In this document: positions 29,262 to 40,300 of the stretch, piece by piece
Layout: every line of letters begins with the position of its first letter
How positions within the stretch are numbered: position 1 is the first letter of the stretch
NCBI GenBank assembly: GCA_019918135.1
Contig: WBZZ01000089.1
Location: 23,501-87,500, forward strand
Length of the DNA: 64,000 bases
Origin: Paulinella micropora
Taxonomy: Eukaryota; Cercozoa; Imbricatea; Euglyphida; Paulinellidae
Reading direction: 5' to 3'
Made by a program: the position numbers and the translations under genes
Notes under the pieces: generated by a model
The model's database searches: none
Told to the model about the DNA's origin: nothing
What the model saw: the letters and a program-made list of their open reading frames with translations, nothing else

Positions 29262-29990
29262 ATGCGGCACCGGGGTCCCATACCACTTATGTCAGGTTCT
29301 TATGCGAAGAGCGCGGCCGCTAGTGCTGGCCCTATGGGTCAAGGCGGTAATCCTTCAGGTTTAGACGTTCCCCGTGGGAGTGCGCCTGCGGGTGGCGATG
29401 GCTACTCGGCCGGGGTGGGGTGGTCGAGTGCTCGCGTACCTGACGGGCAACCTGAATCACGTAGAGCCAGCAATCCTGCTGCATCTCGATCACCCTCCCC
29501 ACCTCGGAAGAGAAGTCACGTCCGGAAAGGTCTGGTCACGGCGTGTGGCAAGCGGTACCGCCACCGAGGAGGTGGCGGAGGAAGGTACGAAATGAGCTGG
29601 ATAAGAGATGTTGCATAGTATGGGGGCTATCGCATGTCTCTCAGACAGTGGTCATGGCGCGAGAGCTCCGAATTCTCGGTCTCGGGGAAGTCGAGGTGGA
29701 ATTCGCGGGCAGAGGTAGCGGGCGGCATTTGCGGATTAAATGTGCGTCTTGTGAGGAGGCGGAGAAGATGGTGCGGCTGCTGCGGGAGCGTAAGTTCTTC
29801 ACGGGAAAGGTTCACGTTGCGACGGGTAGGACTTTCCGGGAAAGAGAGAAGCAGCGGGCTGCACGGGGGGGTGGGTGCCCAGTATGTAGAAATGCAGAGG
29901 GAGCTTCGCAAGCAGGGGTTTGGCTACTGGGTGCTCGACGTGGAAGTCGACGAGCCCAGGGCGAAGCCTCAAGCGGTGAATCTCCCTTGG
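29262..29990 (+). pseudogene. LINE ORF1-like region, frameshifted
   Basis: An N-terminal Ser/Gly/Pro-rich frame (ATG 29262) ends at a TAG near 29618. An overlapping frame from about 29,600 contains an RRM-like segment (LRIKCASCEEAEKMVRLL, then TGRTFREREKQRA), similar in layout to LINE ORF1 RNA-binding proteins. At the G run near 29,865 sense moves to another frame (EMQRELRKQGFGYWVLDV). The product would bind LINE RNA. At least one indel is needed to connect the pieces, so this copy is not intact. Exact start and end are uncertain. Confidence 0.45.
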
Positions 29991-30004
29991 CGGAGTGTGG
30001 CGGG

Positions 30005-33000
30005 ATGCGGGAGCTGGAGGAGCTGGGGCGGAGGGTGCAGGATGGGCCGTGGAGAGTGGCGGAGGGCTCCAGGCGGGCTCAACCGAAGCGCAGGCATCGG
30101 CACCAGCTTCGTTCTTTCCAATTTGTGAAAGGCTTCCCACTGAGGGTGGCCTCACATAATTGGCAAGGCAAAGTGGGTGTGGATAGCCCAGGCTTTGGGG
30201 AATGGCCGGAGCACTACAAGGAGCGAGGCTGGGTGATCGTCGGAGTCCAGGAGCACAACCTATCGTCGCAGAAGGTGGAGAAGCTCCAAGTCGACTGCTT
30301 CGCAGTCCTCGGCAAAGCGGCTGCAACTGGTGCGGGCTCGCGTCTCTTGGGGGGAGTCTTGACGTTGGTGGCCAACTATCTGGCACCGTGCGCTACCATT
30401 GTACAGGCGCCTGTTCCACACCCACAGCAATTGTGGGTGAGGCTGTCGTCTGGGAGCGCGACGGCGTCGGATGTGTTCGTCGGCAACGGCTACTTCCCCC
30501 AAGAAAATCAACGAGAGGAATCTATTGCAGCCTATGAGGCGTGGCAGGCGGCCGTCTCCTACTTCGCCACCAAAGGTCATGTGGTTACGGTTGGTGATGC
30601 TAATGCTAAGCTGGGGCCCGCCAGAATAGCGCGGGAGGAGGGAGTGGTGGGCCCCTTTGGCGAGATAGATGAGAGGGGTAGAGTGATTAGGAGTGAGAAT
30701 GGTGAGTTGCTGGCTGCGATGCTTGTTGCCACGGGGTTGCGCAATCTCAGTGGGTTTTCGCAACCACGGGGGGACAAATATTGGTGGTCTAGGCAGGAAA
30801 ATGTAGGTGGACGAAGGCATCTGCTGGATTACATCTGCGTCTCTTCCGAGCTGGCGGAGGAGGCGAGCTTCGGCGTCGACGAGGTAGACCTTGATACCGA
30901 CCACAAAGCTGTGTGGGCGGAACTGGTCTGGGGGGGACAGCCACCCCCCAAAAAGCAGGTAAAGAGGTACAAAGCATTCAAGGCAGAGCGCTTGATAGGC
31001 AGGGTAGTTGAGGGTAAGGAGAGTGAGCTGTCTAAGCTTAGGTTGAAGTACGACGAGACCTTTGCAGCTGGTATATCGGGGCTGTTGCCAGATGGCCTCC
31101 CAGATCTATCAGCAGTGGAGGACCCGGATGAGCTTCAGCAGGAGGTAGATAGGGTCGCTAGCTTAGTGGTCCGAGCTTTCACGGGCGCAGCCGCGAAGGT
31201 CTTGGGAGTTCGGGTGATTAGGCCAGGGTTTACTAATGCATGGTTTGATGAGAGTCTTAGGGAAGCGATTGCGCGACGGAGAGAGGCATACGGCCTCTGG
31301 CGAAGGAATGAGGCCAACCGAGAGGCCTGGCAAAGATATAAAGAAGCGAGGAAGGCGGTCAGAAGGTTATGCAAGGAGAAGAAGGAGCAAGCGTGGAAGC
31401 GGGTATAGAATGACACCGCTGCCAACTTCAGGAGCGCTACCATGGCCACGTACTGGAAGCTGTCAAAGCGTTTGGGCGGGGTTCGGCGGTCCAAAGCTTC
31501 TGCTCCTGTTCGGAAGCCCGATGGCACTCTGGCATGCACACTCCGGGAAAAACTACAAGAATGGGAAGAATACCGCCGACGCATGGTGGTCCCCAAAGAA
31601 AACCAGTTTTTGGAGGATGCATGTGTAGAGGAAGTCGGTTCCGATGAGGAAGCAGCGCGGATTGAGCCCGAGCGGAAGGCCCGCGAAACCTTCCAGTATA
31701 ACGACAACCTGCGCGACCAATATGAGGCCATGGCGCAAGCCGAGGAGATCCGGACTGAGACGGGCCCGCTGGACTATGATTACACCGAGAAGGAAGTGGA
31801 GCTCTGCCAGGAAAATCTCCAGAATCACAAAGCGTGCTCACCGGATATTAAGATCAAGAACGAGATGCTCAAGTACGGAGGCACGCGGATTGTGAGCTTT
31901 CTGGTGCGCTTCTTCAACTGGTTGAAATCGTGCGAATACACCCCCAGCGACTGGGGCAAAGCGATTATCGTCAACATCCCAAAAGGAGGCGACCCAACCG
32001 ATCCGGAAAATTGGAGAGACATCGCGATTCTGAGCTGTCTGGGTAAGATGTATCTGTCCCTTATGGCGGCGAGGCTTACGGCTTTCATCGATCAGCCGGG
32101 CAGGCTGCGCCCAGAGCAGGGTGGGTTCCGGCCAAAACGTAGTACGGGGGACCAGATTTTTGTCCTTAAGGAGCGTCTGCGCCTTAGACAACAAGCTGGC
32201 CTCCGTTCTTTCGTTTTGTTCGTGGATCTGAGAAAGGCATTCCCTACGGTTTGGCGGGCCGGGTTGTTTCAGAGGCTAACCCAGATGGGGGTACAGGGCA
32301 AGTTCTATCGCATTCTGCGGCGTTTTTACCGAAGAACGTCATCGCGAGTGCTAGTCGATGGCGAACTCACTGGCGAAGTGCTGGAAGAGATGGGAGTTCA
32401 GCAAGGGTCGCCATTGTCACCGTCGCTGTTCAACGTCTTCATGGATGAGCTAACGGTCCGAATCGCGAAAGAGTTGGAGATCGAGGACCTCAACCGCATC
32501 GAAGACATACGGACCCTGCTTTACGCCGACGACGTTGCGGTAATTGCGCATAGTGTCACGGAGCTTCAAGAGATTGTAAATGTCGTTGCGACATTCGTGG
32601 AGGACTATCGGCTTGAAATCAACCTGAAACCGGGCAAGACGGAAGTCATGCCGATATACGGGCACGCCAAGTCAAAAAAGTCGCCCCCATGCGTGAGGTT
32701 CCGGGGCAAGGTTCTCAACGTCACCGACCACTACAAATACCTGGGAGTTCTGCTCACGGACACCCTCTCCGATAAACCGCAAGCGAAGCGGGCGGCGGAA
32801 ATCACTGTAGCGGGAACGGCTGCCTACTACCCCCTCTGGATTGCCCATGAAGTTCCAGCGCGTCTCCGGCTGATGAATTGGCAGCAAATGGTTGGCGCAA
32901 AGTTGCTTTACGCATCGGCTTTTTGGGATCTGCCGGGCGCCAACAAGCTGAGTAAGCTGGAGGGCGCGTTGGTAGCGCCCCTGCGGGTCATCTTGGGTGT

Positions 33001-34159
33001 TGGTACGCGCACAAGCGGCTGCATCACCAGGGGTTTAGGCCGCACGCCGAGTTTTAGCATCCTTGCCAAGGCGGCCCGGCTTCGGTTCCTAGGGTGCATC
33101 GAGTTACTGGGCAACACAGCGCTAACACGCAGGCTTTACAACACGGGTCGGTGCAAATGGAAGGAAGATACGGAAAATTTGATCTTAGCAGATCACAGGC
33201 TGCGGGAGGGCTTGGATGCGCTCAAGCGGGTCGTGAACGAAGATGGCACGGTAGATGATAAGGACTGGCGGGCCGCTCTGGCGAACTGGAACGAGGTGGT
33301 AAAGGAATGGTCTGTCCGGCAGGAAGTAGCTGGCTGGGAGCGGCAGGCTAAGCCCTCTGATGGGCTTAGGGTGCTGCTTAGCCAGATGTCTTCCCGCTCT
33401 GCTTTCCCACGTTGGCGGGCGCTGGAGGGGGGAAGTCACAACCTTATCAGAAGGCGATTGTTGAGCTGCAACAATCGCCTTCGCCTCTACCGATCCAAAT
33501 TTGGCTCATGCTCGCCGGACTGCTCAAGCTGTTTCGCCTTGTGTGGCACTGAGGTTAACGAGTCGTTACGTCACTTCCTGCTGCATTGCCCAACGTTTGC
33601 GAGCTCTCGTGAGGCACTGTTTAAGTTTATCGATGAGGCGCAAGCCCGGCAGCCCCTCATGCTGAATCGAGGAGGGCTTTATCACAGGGAACTGCGGGAG
33701 GCGGAGGAGGAGATGAGGCTCTTCAAAGAGGAATGGCTGAAGGGGGAGGATGAAAAGATGGCGGCGATGCTCAGCGTTTTGTTTATCCCTGTCCCAGAAG
33801 AGGTGGAGGAGGAGTTAGGAAGGTTTGTTGCCACCATCTGGAAGGAGTGGGAGGAGTTGGAGGCGCAGATCAGGGAGGCAGAGGGGGCGGAGGAGGAGGA
33901 GGAGGTGATCGACCTCACGGTCGTTCAGGAGGTGGGTAGAAGGAGGGGAAGGCCTAGTCAGGTAGAATGTCTGGCTAGATCTGTTGTAGGTGGAGGTCAG
34001 CGCAGCGTCGCGGACTTCTTCTCGGCAGATAACTCCTCTCACTCCTTGCACCCACTTGCACATGCACAGCACGCTCATTTGCACATTGCACCGCCAGTCG
34101 AGTCTTTGGAGCGGAGCCGCGTCACCGAACGGCCCCATGCTACCAATGGAGGCACATGA
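30005..34159 (+). pseudogene. LINE ORF2: APE endonuclease and reverse transcriptase
   Basis: The N-terminal third is an apurinic-like endonuclease with motifs ASHNWQG, VGVQEHN, VTVGDANAKLG, LLDYICVS and DTDHKAVWAEL. A TAG at 31406-31408 interrupts the frame; the same frame resumes at once (ATG 31442). The reverse transcriptase follows, with DLRKAFPTVWRAGL, GVQQGSPLSPSLFN and the catalytic YADDVAVIAH. A C-terminal Cys/His knuckle (CFALCGTEVNESLRHFLLHC) and an acidic tail end it. These enzymes nick target DNA and copy the LINE RNA in place. The last codons are cut by the Polinton; the stop at 34157-34159 is created by the junction. The clade cannot be fixed from motifs alone. Confidence 0.85.
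34153..34158. repeat. Target-site duplication, left copy (CACATG)
   Basis: Six bases identical to 55174-55179 flank the terminal inverted repeats. A 6-bp duplication is the hallmark of Polinton/Maverick integration. Confidence 0.9.
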
Positions 34160-34198
34160 GTAGTATAGGGTCGCACTTCGGCACACTTTTTCACGACA
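34159..34198. repeat. Polinton terminal inverted repeat, left
   Basis: Forty bases are identical to the reverse complement of 55134-55173; similarity continues weakly for ~10 more. This is short for a Polinton. Confidence 0.92.
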
Positions 34199-34216
34199 TA
34201 CCCCGCCCCGCCACAG

Positions 34217-34258
34217 AGACACACACCGGCCGGCCCGGACGGGACAAAATGGCAACGA
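34217..34258. repeat. Subterminal GC-rich direct repeat, copy 1
   Basis: AGAGACACACACCGGCCGGC and the following CCGGACGGG...AAAATGGCAACG recur in the same orientation at about 54,062-54,102, next to the 5' end of the polymerase gene. Confidence 0.75.
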
Positions 34259-34547
34259 TCGTAAAAAAGTGGAAACGGTTAATAAAATGATTCACGTAGC
34301 CTTTTTAAACATTGAACACAGTCACAGCTGTTAATTTGCGAAAAAAGAAATATAACGGGTTTTGCGATTTTTTCTTTTCTTTTTGTTGAAGGTAAAATAG
34401 AATTGAACAGCCGTACTTCAATGCGTCTGAGCGGCGATTTTTGACGCGCTGACGCACGCGTTTTAGCTCTGTCGTTCGTTTCTGTTGTTTTTGACGCACA
34501 AACGCAAAAACGCACAAAACCACAAACGCACAAAACCACAAAACATA

Positions 34548-34973
34548 ATGTCCATTAGTCTTATTCCAAATCACGTAAAAGATAAAGAAATGTGGAAAGA
34601 ACATTTTAGAGCATATAGATGTGGGCCAAAAAAACTAAATGAAATGAAAATAAAGCAAGAAAAAGAGATAGAGAAAGATGAGATGATAATCGAGAATATG
34701 AAGAAAGAGTTGGAAAAAAAGAAAGATAGACTAGATGCGTTAAATGAGATGATATTCGAAAGAGAGAGGGAGAGAGATGATATCGAAGAAGACTTAATGG
34801 AGGATAGAAGAAAGAAGATGAAAAAGAGAAAGATTGAAAGTGAGATGAAATTGATGAAGCAATGGAGGAGAGAGAATAGAGGAATGTTGAAAGCGGTAGA
34901 GATAGCAACCATGGAAAGAAGGATTGAAAGTGGAACGTTTGCTGAGGCGTGCGTGATTGAAGAGAATAGATGA
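34548..34973 (+). CDS. Lys/Glu-rich coiled-coil protein, 141 aa
   Basis: The ATG at 34548 follows a short run of ACAAAACC-type repeats. Residues 30-110 form a highly charged, probable coiled coil (KKELEKKKDRLDALNEMIF and similar). No domain is recognised. It is the first gene inside the left end of the Polinton and reads away from the terminus. Such charged helical proteins could be virion core or scaffold components; that is inference. The frame is intact. Confidence 0.55.
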   Translation: MSISLIPNHVKDKEMWKEHFRAYRCGPKKLNEMKIKQEKEIEKDEMIIENMKKELEKKKDRLDALNEMIFERERERDDIEEDLMEDRRKKMKKRKIESEMKLMKQWRRENRGMLKAVEIATMERRIESGTFAEACVIEENR

Positions 34974-35156
34974 AATAAGTGAAAAGGTGGAAGATGGAGA
35001 CCGGAATATGAACAGAGCTTCAGGGAATAATTGGATATTATATGAGGGGCAAAAATACTAAAATTCAATAAGCAAATTTTTATATTATGTCCTGGGCAAG
35101 ACATTAAACTACCCCTACATAAACACATATTGTCCCTCTGTGTGTTTATGTAGGTG

Positions 35157-35762
35157 ATGCCTCCCAAGAAGAAGAAGGAAGAAAAAGCAGAAACTCCTAT
35201 TAAGGTAATTTTCTTTCTCTATCTTGTCGTTTGTTTCTTATGTGTATGTGTGTGATTGTAGGAGCGAGCTCTTGCTCCACCTATTATAGAAGTTGATGGA
35301 GGCGTTCGTTCTTTGAATCTTTCTGGTAAAAAAGCTAAGAAGGGAAGCAAGAAGGGAAGCAGAAAGGGTGTAAAAAAATCACCTCAGAAAATCGAATTGC
35401 AGGGAACTGTATATGTTGTTTTCAAAACTGCAGACCCTCTGTCGCCTTACATTTGTGCTGATGAACCTGGAAACGATGTTAAAGATGTTCAGGTTCATGA
35501 AGCAAAGTTGCTTACTTATGCACATCCTACAACTAAGCGCAATTACGCTGTTACTTTGGCATCTGATGGCTCATACGATGTATTTCTATCGTGGCAGAAT
35601 GCAGTAGCAATTTCCAAAAAGCAAGGAAAAAAATTGAAAGCAATATTAGATGCAACATGGGTTGGCGAGGAAAATCTTGCTGCCTTCTTCAAGGCTGAAG
35701 AAGTAGAAGGAGAGGAAGGAGACGAGGAAGGAGACGAGGAAGGAGATGAGGAAGATGAGTAA
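35157..35762 (+). CDS. Two-exon basic/acidic protein with a 57-nt intron
   Basis: Exon 1 is 35157-35204 (Lys-rich start MPPKKKKEEKAETPIK). The intron 35205-35261 runs GTAATT to TTGTAG with a pyrimidine-rich middle. Exon 2 is 35262-35762. Splicing is phase 0 and joins the frames exactly; unspliced reading meets TGA and TAG within the intron. The 182-residue product has a second Lys/Gly/Ser-rich block (KKAKKGSKKGSRKGVKK), a folded centre (QGTVYVVFKTADPLSPYIC) and an acidic tail (EGDEEGDEEGDEEDE). The basic N-terminus suggests DNA binding in the particle. No known family is recognised. Confidence 0.7.
35205..35261 (+). other. Predicted spliceosomal intron, 57 nt
   Basis: GT at 35205, AG at 35260-35261, T-rich interior, phase 0. 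Two in-frame stops inside (TGA, TAG) would truncate an unspliced product. Confidence 0.7.
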
Positions 35763-35844
35763 GAAAAAATTAAAAAAATCTTAATAATTTTTTATTTTTA
35801 AACTAGTTAATTTAGTCTCCGGTTACATTATTAATAACTTATAA

Positions 35845-36690
35845 ATCCAAAATTTCCTTTTTCTTTTTGATACGGGCACTTGACCTTATATTCTCCGGTT
35901 TTATATCCAATGACTTTAATAAGTGGCCGGTCTTTTTTTCCTTAGTTGCTTCTTTAACTTTGTCGGCTAGTTGAGGTTTAATTTCTTCCTGTTCTTGTTC
36001 GTTCATTTTGGACTTTAATAATTGTTGAGGACTGACTAGTTCGTTTTCACCAAGTATTAACTTAAAGCCTTTCCGGCCTTTAACTGTATATACTTTCTTT
36101 GAATACTAAACATCACCCTTAGAAAAAACCGTTCTTTCTAGTTCTTTTCTAACTGTTGAACCCTTAGGAAATTTATGCCCTGTATATTTCTTGATCGTTT
36201 TTCTTTTTACCTTCATAGACTTCCATAGGTGTAGCCTTAATTGTATTATGGTATGTATTATTATAATTATTAACAATTTCATAAATGTAAGGAACCCAAA
36301 TAAAATCATCATTAACTTCCCACATAAAATTTAAATCATTTCTTATTGTTCTAATAAATCTATCTACTATACCTATAGTTCGGTGGTCACCAACTTCGTT
36401 AGTTGTATGTTGAATTCAGTTGTCTTTAAAGTATTCTGCGACTTGTCCTTTATATTCACTGCCGTTGTCTGACGTAATCCTTTTAGGTTTCGGCATTTTT
36501 TTTTATCCTTCCAATACTTCGCCAGTTGATTTATTTTTGATCGGTTCAACCCAACCACGACGAGAATAAACATCAATCATTACTAAACCAAAGTTTTAGT
36601 TTTTGTTTCCTTTCTTAGTAGCTATTTTAGACATATCCATAAGGTCAATAAACACTTGGCTTAACGGTTCAGGTTCAGGGGCTAGTATAG
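35845..36690 (-). pseudogene. Polinton integrase (retroviral type), badly decayed
   Basis: Reading leftwards there are the strand PLSQVFIDLMDMSKIA with the first catalytic Asp, then LVMIDVYSRRGWVEPIKN, RITSDNGSEYKG with the second Asp, and TIGIVDRFIRTIRND, where the third acidic residue appears as Asp. C-terminal parts follow (YIYEIVNNYNNTYH, FSKGDV, LGENELVSPQQLL). At least three in-frame stops and two frame changes interrupt it. Integrase inserts the element and makes the 6-bp duplication. This copy cannot do so by itself. A short ORF (36677-36784 region, minus) may be its former N-terminus. Confidence 0.75.
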
Positions 36691-36811
36691 TATTCTATGG
36701 TGAATTTCAGAAGCATCTTCAATTTTCTGTTTTTCAAGCTCTTCTTCTTCATTTTGACTACTGTTCTGTGTGTGTTTGTTGTCCATCACCTCCTGTTTTT
36801 GGTTCTATTTA

Positions 36812-37321
36812 TTAGAACTTTAAAAATATCTTTGAAACATCATTGTTTTCTTTTTTTGGTTTCTCGGGTTGTTGATTATAAACATTAACTGATATGTTTG
36901 ACTTCTTACCTTTACCCTTCTTAGGCTGTTCCTCTTCCTCGCTTTCCTCGCTCTCACTCTTGCTCTCTTCTTCCACTTTCTTTTTTACCACCTTCTTCGC
37001 CTTCTTCTGTTTAGTCTTAAGTTTCATACCCGCAACCCGTCGAGCGACGATATCTACAAAGTCGTGTTCTACTTCTTCATCGCTTTCACTGCTTTCCTCA
37101 CTTTTTTCACCGTCCCGCCCATCAATCATATCCTTAGCCAACTGCTTCTTAGTAATGTGGTCCATCTTTTCATTATTGGTCATTTCTTTCACATTCTTAG
37201 CCTCTTCCTCCGCGAGTAATTCCTTAGCCCTTTCAATCTTTCTCTGCCTCGCATACTGTTTCTTCATTACAGTCGCTTTTTCAAGGTTCTTTATCGCAAT
37301 CTCTCTATTACCTCTCGGCAT
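36812..37321 (-). CDS. Charged coiled-coil protein, 169 aa
   Basis: The ATG at 37321 (MPRGNREIAIKNLEKATVMK) is preferred over an upstream in-frame Met because AT-rich promoter-like DNA lies before it. The N-terminal half is helical and charged. The centre is acidic and Ser-rich (KSEESSESDEEVEHDF), then basic (KQKKAKKVVKKK), then acidic again. It is divergent from the fibre gene at 37388 with a 66-bp gap. It sits beside the integrase, where Polintons often carry a poorly conserved accessory gene. No function can be assigned. Confidence 0.6.
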   Translation of the reverse strand: MPRGNREIAIKNLEKATVMKKQYARQRKIERAKELLAEEEAKNVKEMTNNEKMDHITKKQLAKDMIDGRDGEKSEESSESDEEVEHDFVDIVARRVAGMKLKTKQKKAKKVVKKKVEEESKSESEESEEEEQPKKGKGKKSNISVNVYNQQPEKPKKENNDVSKIFLKF

Positions 37322-37387
37322 TTTTGGATGTATATCTAACCAAAAATAATTTTTAATTGGATTAATTATTATCCGAAATATATACTG

Positions 37388-40300
37388 ATGGCTCAATATA
37401 AATTATTATTAGGCCTTAATGAGCTGGCCGTTGATAGTCTAAATATAGCCAACTTAGACTTAACGAACACTAATATTATCGGCTTAAACACAGATAGGGT
37501 GCCAGAAGATGCTGACCCTGTAAATCTTTATTACACTGACGGCCGATTTGATACACGATTGGCTAACAAATCAACAACAGACATTAAAGAAGGAAGTCGT
37601 TTATACTACACTGAGCAACGAGTAAGGGACAACGACGAAGTCAAAGCCTCAACACAACACCGCTCTAATACAAGTAATCCGCACCAAACCAGTCTATACA
37701 ATCTCATAGACACTAACATATCCGCACCAACGGTCGGGCAATACTTAACATATAATGATGTAGATGGTAAATGGAGAAATACAACCATTGGTTCAATTGA
37801 TACACTCACAGATGTGGTCATAACCGCACCGATAGCCACTAATAGTTATCTAACATATAATTCAATAAACTGGGTAAATAAAACCTTTCCGATAAATGTT
37901 GATGAATTCGGCAATATTAGTATGGGCGGTAATTTGAATATAACGGGAGTTAATTTACTAAATACGAAAGATGTTGATACTTGGATATCAGAACACGAAG
38001 ACAATAATGATAAAGTGTCAGCAGACGGCTCAATTAATACACACAGCGATGTGTTAATTACAGGCACACCAGCAGATAATCAGTTGCTCATTTATAGCAC
38101 AGGACAGTGGAGAAATGTTGCTTCACCTTTTCTTAGATTGGACGGAACCGCGAATATGACGGGCGGATTAAATATGGGAGGATTTGCTATTTCAAATGTC
38201 GGTAATGTTGATGGTATTGATGTTTCTGCCCTTGATACTTCGGTGGTTAAATTAACAGGAGACCAAACCATAACAGGAAACAAAATATTTACTACTTATT
38301 TGGGTATAAAAGATTCAAATCCATTAAATACAGGGAAGTTATTCTTCAATTACAACAATAATACGGGTTCTATTTATTCGTCGGAGGTAGGTGGAGCAAC
38401 GGGCTATCCACTAAGCATTGTTGGTTCAACCATAACCCTTGCTTCTACCACGGGGAGTGGAATAACATTAACTGGCAATGTTTTAAATTTTAACAGCACA
38501 ACAGCAATTAGCGGACTTCCAGCACCATTCTATGACGGCGACGCTTCAACAAAAGCATATACTGATACGAAACTAGCAAAGGACGGCACAACGACTATGA
38601 CTGGAGCACTAAATATGAGCGGTTTTGCGATTACGAATGTTGGTAATGTTGATGGTATTGATGGTATTGATGTTTCTGCCCTTGATACTTCTGTGGTTAA
38701 ACTAACAGGAGACCAAACCATAGCAGGAGTCAAAACATTTAGCAGTGAAATTAAAGCAAATGCGGGGATAACAACAACAACATTAACAACAAGCGACAAT
38801 GTGGTAGTAGGAGCAGGCAAAAGTGTTTTCATAGATAGAAAAACACTCGCCAACAATAAATTAGTCTTATGGGACGGAGGAACACCATCAATAACTGCGT
38901 TTTTTGGATTTGGTATCGCTAGTCAAACTTTGGTTTATAATGTTAATGCTTCAACTGATAGTCATATATTTTTCTATGGCGGGACAAACGAATTATTCAG
39001 GATTAACAATGGAGAGGTTAAGGCTTCAAAGGTAATAACTGCAAGTGCGGGAGTATCATAAACCACATTAACGGCGAGTGGGGCGATAACAGCGAATGGC
39101 GGACTAAATATGGGAAGCCAGAGTATAACAAATGTAAATCTGGTTGATGGTGTGGATGTTTCCGTCCTTGATGGTTCGGCGGTTAAAACATCAGGAAACC
39201 AAACCATAGCAGGAATTAAGACATTTAGCAGTGCCCTTGAAATAACTGGAAATTCAACGAACGCAACAACAAAAGGAACATTCGTGGTTTTTAACTCCAC
39301 AGCCAATATAGGAACTATCGGATGTCTTGATATGGGCACGGGTGTAAATTATAACTTTGAAATAAATGCGAAAAAAATAAGTTTCATTATTGATGGGGTA
39401 ATTGTCGGTTGGGTAAATGCTTCGGGGCTAGATTGTAATAGTAGCAAAATAGCCAACCTTGGAACTCCGACATTAGCGACGGACGGAGCGACAAAAGGGT
39501 ATGCGGACACATTGGACGGTCAAAATGTAAAACTAACAGGAGACCAAACAATAACGGGAATTAAAACATTCAATGGAACGAGAACAGAGATAAAATATCT
39601 AACTCTAACAGACACTGCGGATTTTAATAATGTGGATATCACTAATGGCGGAAATATAACATATAATGGGGCGAGGATATTAAACCAAAATGGAGGAGAT
39701 ATATTCTTTTCACAGACATCAGGTAATTTTCAATATTTCTTATTTACTTTAAACACTGCTACAAGCGGAACCGCAGACCAAAGAGGTTATGTATTCACGA
39801 ATGTAGCATTTGATGTAAAAGAGCAGGACTTTATATTTCAAAACTTTTGGATAATAAAAGTGCTTCGTCTGACATTGTCCGTTTTTTCAATGCAGGGGGT
39901 ATGCGGTTTTATGGGGCTTTGGATATGAATTCAAACAACATAACGAGCGGTGGAACCATAACAGGAACCACAATAACCGGGACAACAATAACGGCAAGCG
40001 ATAAAATAACGACAGCATTAGATAAGCCAATAATTGTAGGACAATCAACAAAGGGAACAGGAGCAACTGGCGGATTAGAGTTGTATGGAACAGATAGCAA
40101 TATTGTGGGGCCAAATATACAGGCAATAACTTCATTGGATGCTTATCCAGTTTTTCAAAACCTAAACTGGGCGCATAACAACTCATCATTAAATTTTGAT
40201 TGTTATTTTGACGGCACTAACTGGAAATCAAGTTATTCTGGTTCAAATTTTCAAATATGGAAAGTAAGCAATAAACTCGCTTTTAACTATAAATCAGGAA

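Larger units (their letters stand above)
29260..34158 (+). mobile_element. Non-LTR retrotransposon (LINE), main part, split by the Polinton
   Basis: An ORF1-like region and an endonuclease/reverse-transcriptase ORF lie in order. The right end of this part is the CACATG target duplication of the Polinton (34153-34158). The 3' remainder resumes at 55,180, where the ORF frame reaches a TGA at 55202-55204 and then an (ATT)n tail. The 5' boundary is approximate. Confidence 0.85.
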
